NCBI RefSeq assembly: GCF_965140245.1
Contig: NC_134039.1
Location: 71,096,981-71,160,980 of the forward strand
DNA length: 64,000 nucleotides
DNA from: Athene noctua
Taxonomy: Eukaryota > Chordata > Aves > Strigiformes > Strigidae
Direction: 5' to 3'
Each line of letters opens with the position of its first letter. Within the stretch, counting starts at the first letter, position 1. Position numbers and translations under genes: made by a program. Below, one piece after another: positions 62,856 to 64,000 of this stretch. The notes under the pieces were generated by a model, which saw only the letters and a list, made by a program, of their open reading frames with translations, had not been told where the DNA came from and did no database searches.

Positions 62856-64000
62856 CAATCTGAATTTATTTTAAATCATGTAAAAGCTGTCCCACCTTAG
62901 TGCATTGATTGCTTTAGCAGGGTGTGATTTCCAGCCTCCAGACACTGCAGGCACAGCTCAGCATGGTTAGAAAGAGGCATTTGTCACCTTTCACAGCTTA
63001 GGTCCAATAGAGGACTTATATCTTACCATCAAATGCCACAGTGCCTCATTTTTAGGTGCCTGTTCCCTGCAGCGGTATCCTCTTTTAGACAATTAAGTGT
63101 CCTATGAAGTGGGAGTACTTGAAATACCATCCCGCTACAGCCTGGGCACTTCACTCAGCATAACGATCAGGACACTTAGCTAGGGCAAAGATGGGCTGGG
63201 CTCCAGCCCTTGATCTCAAAGCTCTTACTGTGCTATACATTAAAGAGGAGCTGAATAAGGTACAGAAGCTGTTGTGGGACTCACATTTCCCATCTCCTGG
63301 CAAGTGCCATAAGCTACAGGGTCATGCTCACGCTTGCAGGGCGCCAGATAGGAAGGCACTCTGGCTCACGTTGGTGTATGTGGGCACCTCCGCTTCAGCT
63401 GAGCAGTGGTGTGGGCAGTCTGGCTTTGACCCTCAGCTTCTGGATTTGTTTTAGGCCATAATAAAAGCTGGATCGTGAACTGTTCAGGCCATGTCAGGAC
63501 TAGGTCAGTTCTGGCTGTAGCTGGGTACTCAGCTTTTCCCACCTGGGAACTCAATGGTAAAATAAACAAGAACCCTGGGGCTTCCCAGGGACTACTTTCC
63601 TATTGATCAGAGCAGGTTTGTTTGTCTTCTGGCTTTGACTATTTGTAAATGTATTTTACTTTTATGTGGAGCAGCCCCCAGATGGGCTAAAGGCTCAGTT
63701 ATGGAAGGATTCATGGGCTCAGACTTAAATAGCACTGCTAAATACCCAGAGTTCAACCCATCTTCGCCTACTGTTTAATCCTCTTTCTCACTGCAGTTTG
63801 CTGTGATGATAGACTTGCTAGTAATTACCAACGTGTTGCTGCTCGTCCCTTGGATCCTGTGGCTTTTCCCGCAATGTGCTCACTGACGCTACAACTAGCC
63901 GACATTGTCCTGACACATACAGTAAAAGCCTCTTGGCAGCAACGACTGGGTCAAACTGTCCTGTTGGTTGACTCTGTTTCCCTTCTCACGGGGTATATTT

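Larger units (their letters stand above)
53712..64000 (+). other. CELSR1 intron 1 (incomplete)
   Basis: The intron begins with GTAAGC. No sequence resembling the next CELSR1 exon (which should start by completing Asp and continue Gly-Ile-His-Ser-Val) was noticed to the window end. Intron 1 is therefore longer than about 10.3 kb. No CR1 copy was noticed in it. Contents include an A-run near 55712-55729, a C-run near 61162, a short (ATTT)n at 62834-62855, and AATAAA hexamers close to the donor. A non-repetitive block at about 61245-61440 could be an intronic enhancer. Confidence 0.8.

Overview
This is vertebrate nuclear DNA, most likely from a bird. The repeat content is sparse and made almost entirely of CR1 LINE fragments. 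Several end in the 8-bp ATTCTGTG-type tail repeat, or its complement, that is typical of sauropsid CR1. A crocodilian or turtle is not fully excluded. There are no operons, CRISPR arrays or prokaryotic signals. Only two coding features hold up.

Layout. 1-13.5 kb is unannotated intergenic DNA with one probable ancient MIR/tRNA-type SINE relic and one short CR1 piece. 13566-13946 is an intact, solitary histone H2B gene; it lacks the usual histone 3' stem-loop and has acceptor-like sequence just upstream. 14-49 kb is a gene-poor stretch holding four larger CR1 copies (23.4-25.2 kb plus; 25.7-27.6, 31.8-32.8 and 39.6-40.2 kb minus), a CR1 tail at 33.2 kb, homopolymer runs, small tandem duplications and a few AT-rich blocks that look like candidate conserved non-coding elements. 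49.0-51.6 kb is a large, two-lobed CpG island. 50513-53711 is the giant first coding exon of a flamingo-type seven-pass cadherin, best matched to CELSR1. It carries a signal peptide, an Arg/Pro/Ala-rich pro-region and nine cadherin repeats, and ends in phase 1 at a clean GTAAGC donor. 53712 to the window end is the start of a first intron longer than 10 kb; I see no second exon in it.

CELSR1 is an adhesion GPCR of the core planar cell polarity complex. The window holds its promoter region, leader and most of its homophilic adhesion ectodomain, but not the EGF, laminin-G, GAIN or seven-TM parts. The 50 kb of gene-poor flank and the large first intron are plausible places for its regulatory elements. 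I found no evidence of a new multi-gene system. The best second looks are the orphan H2B, the upstream start codons and possible intron-retention product of CELSR1, and the split CpG island.
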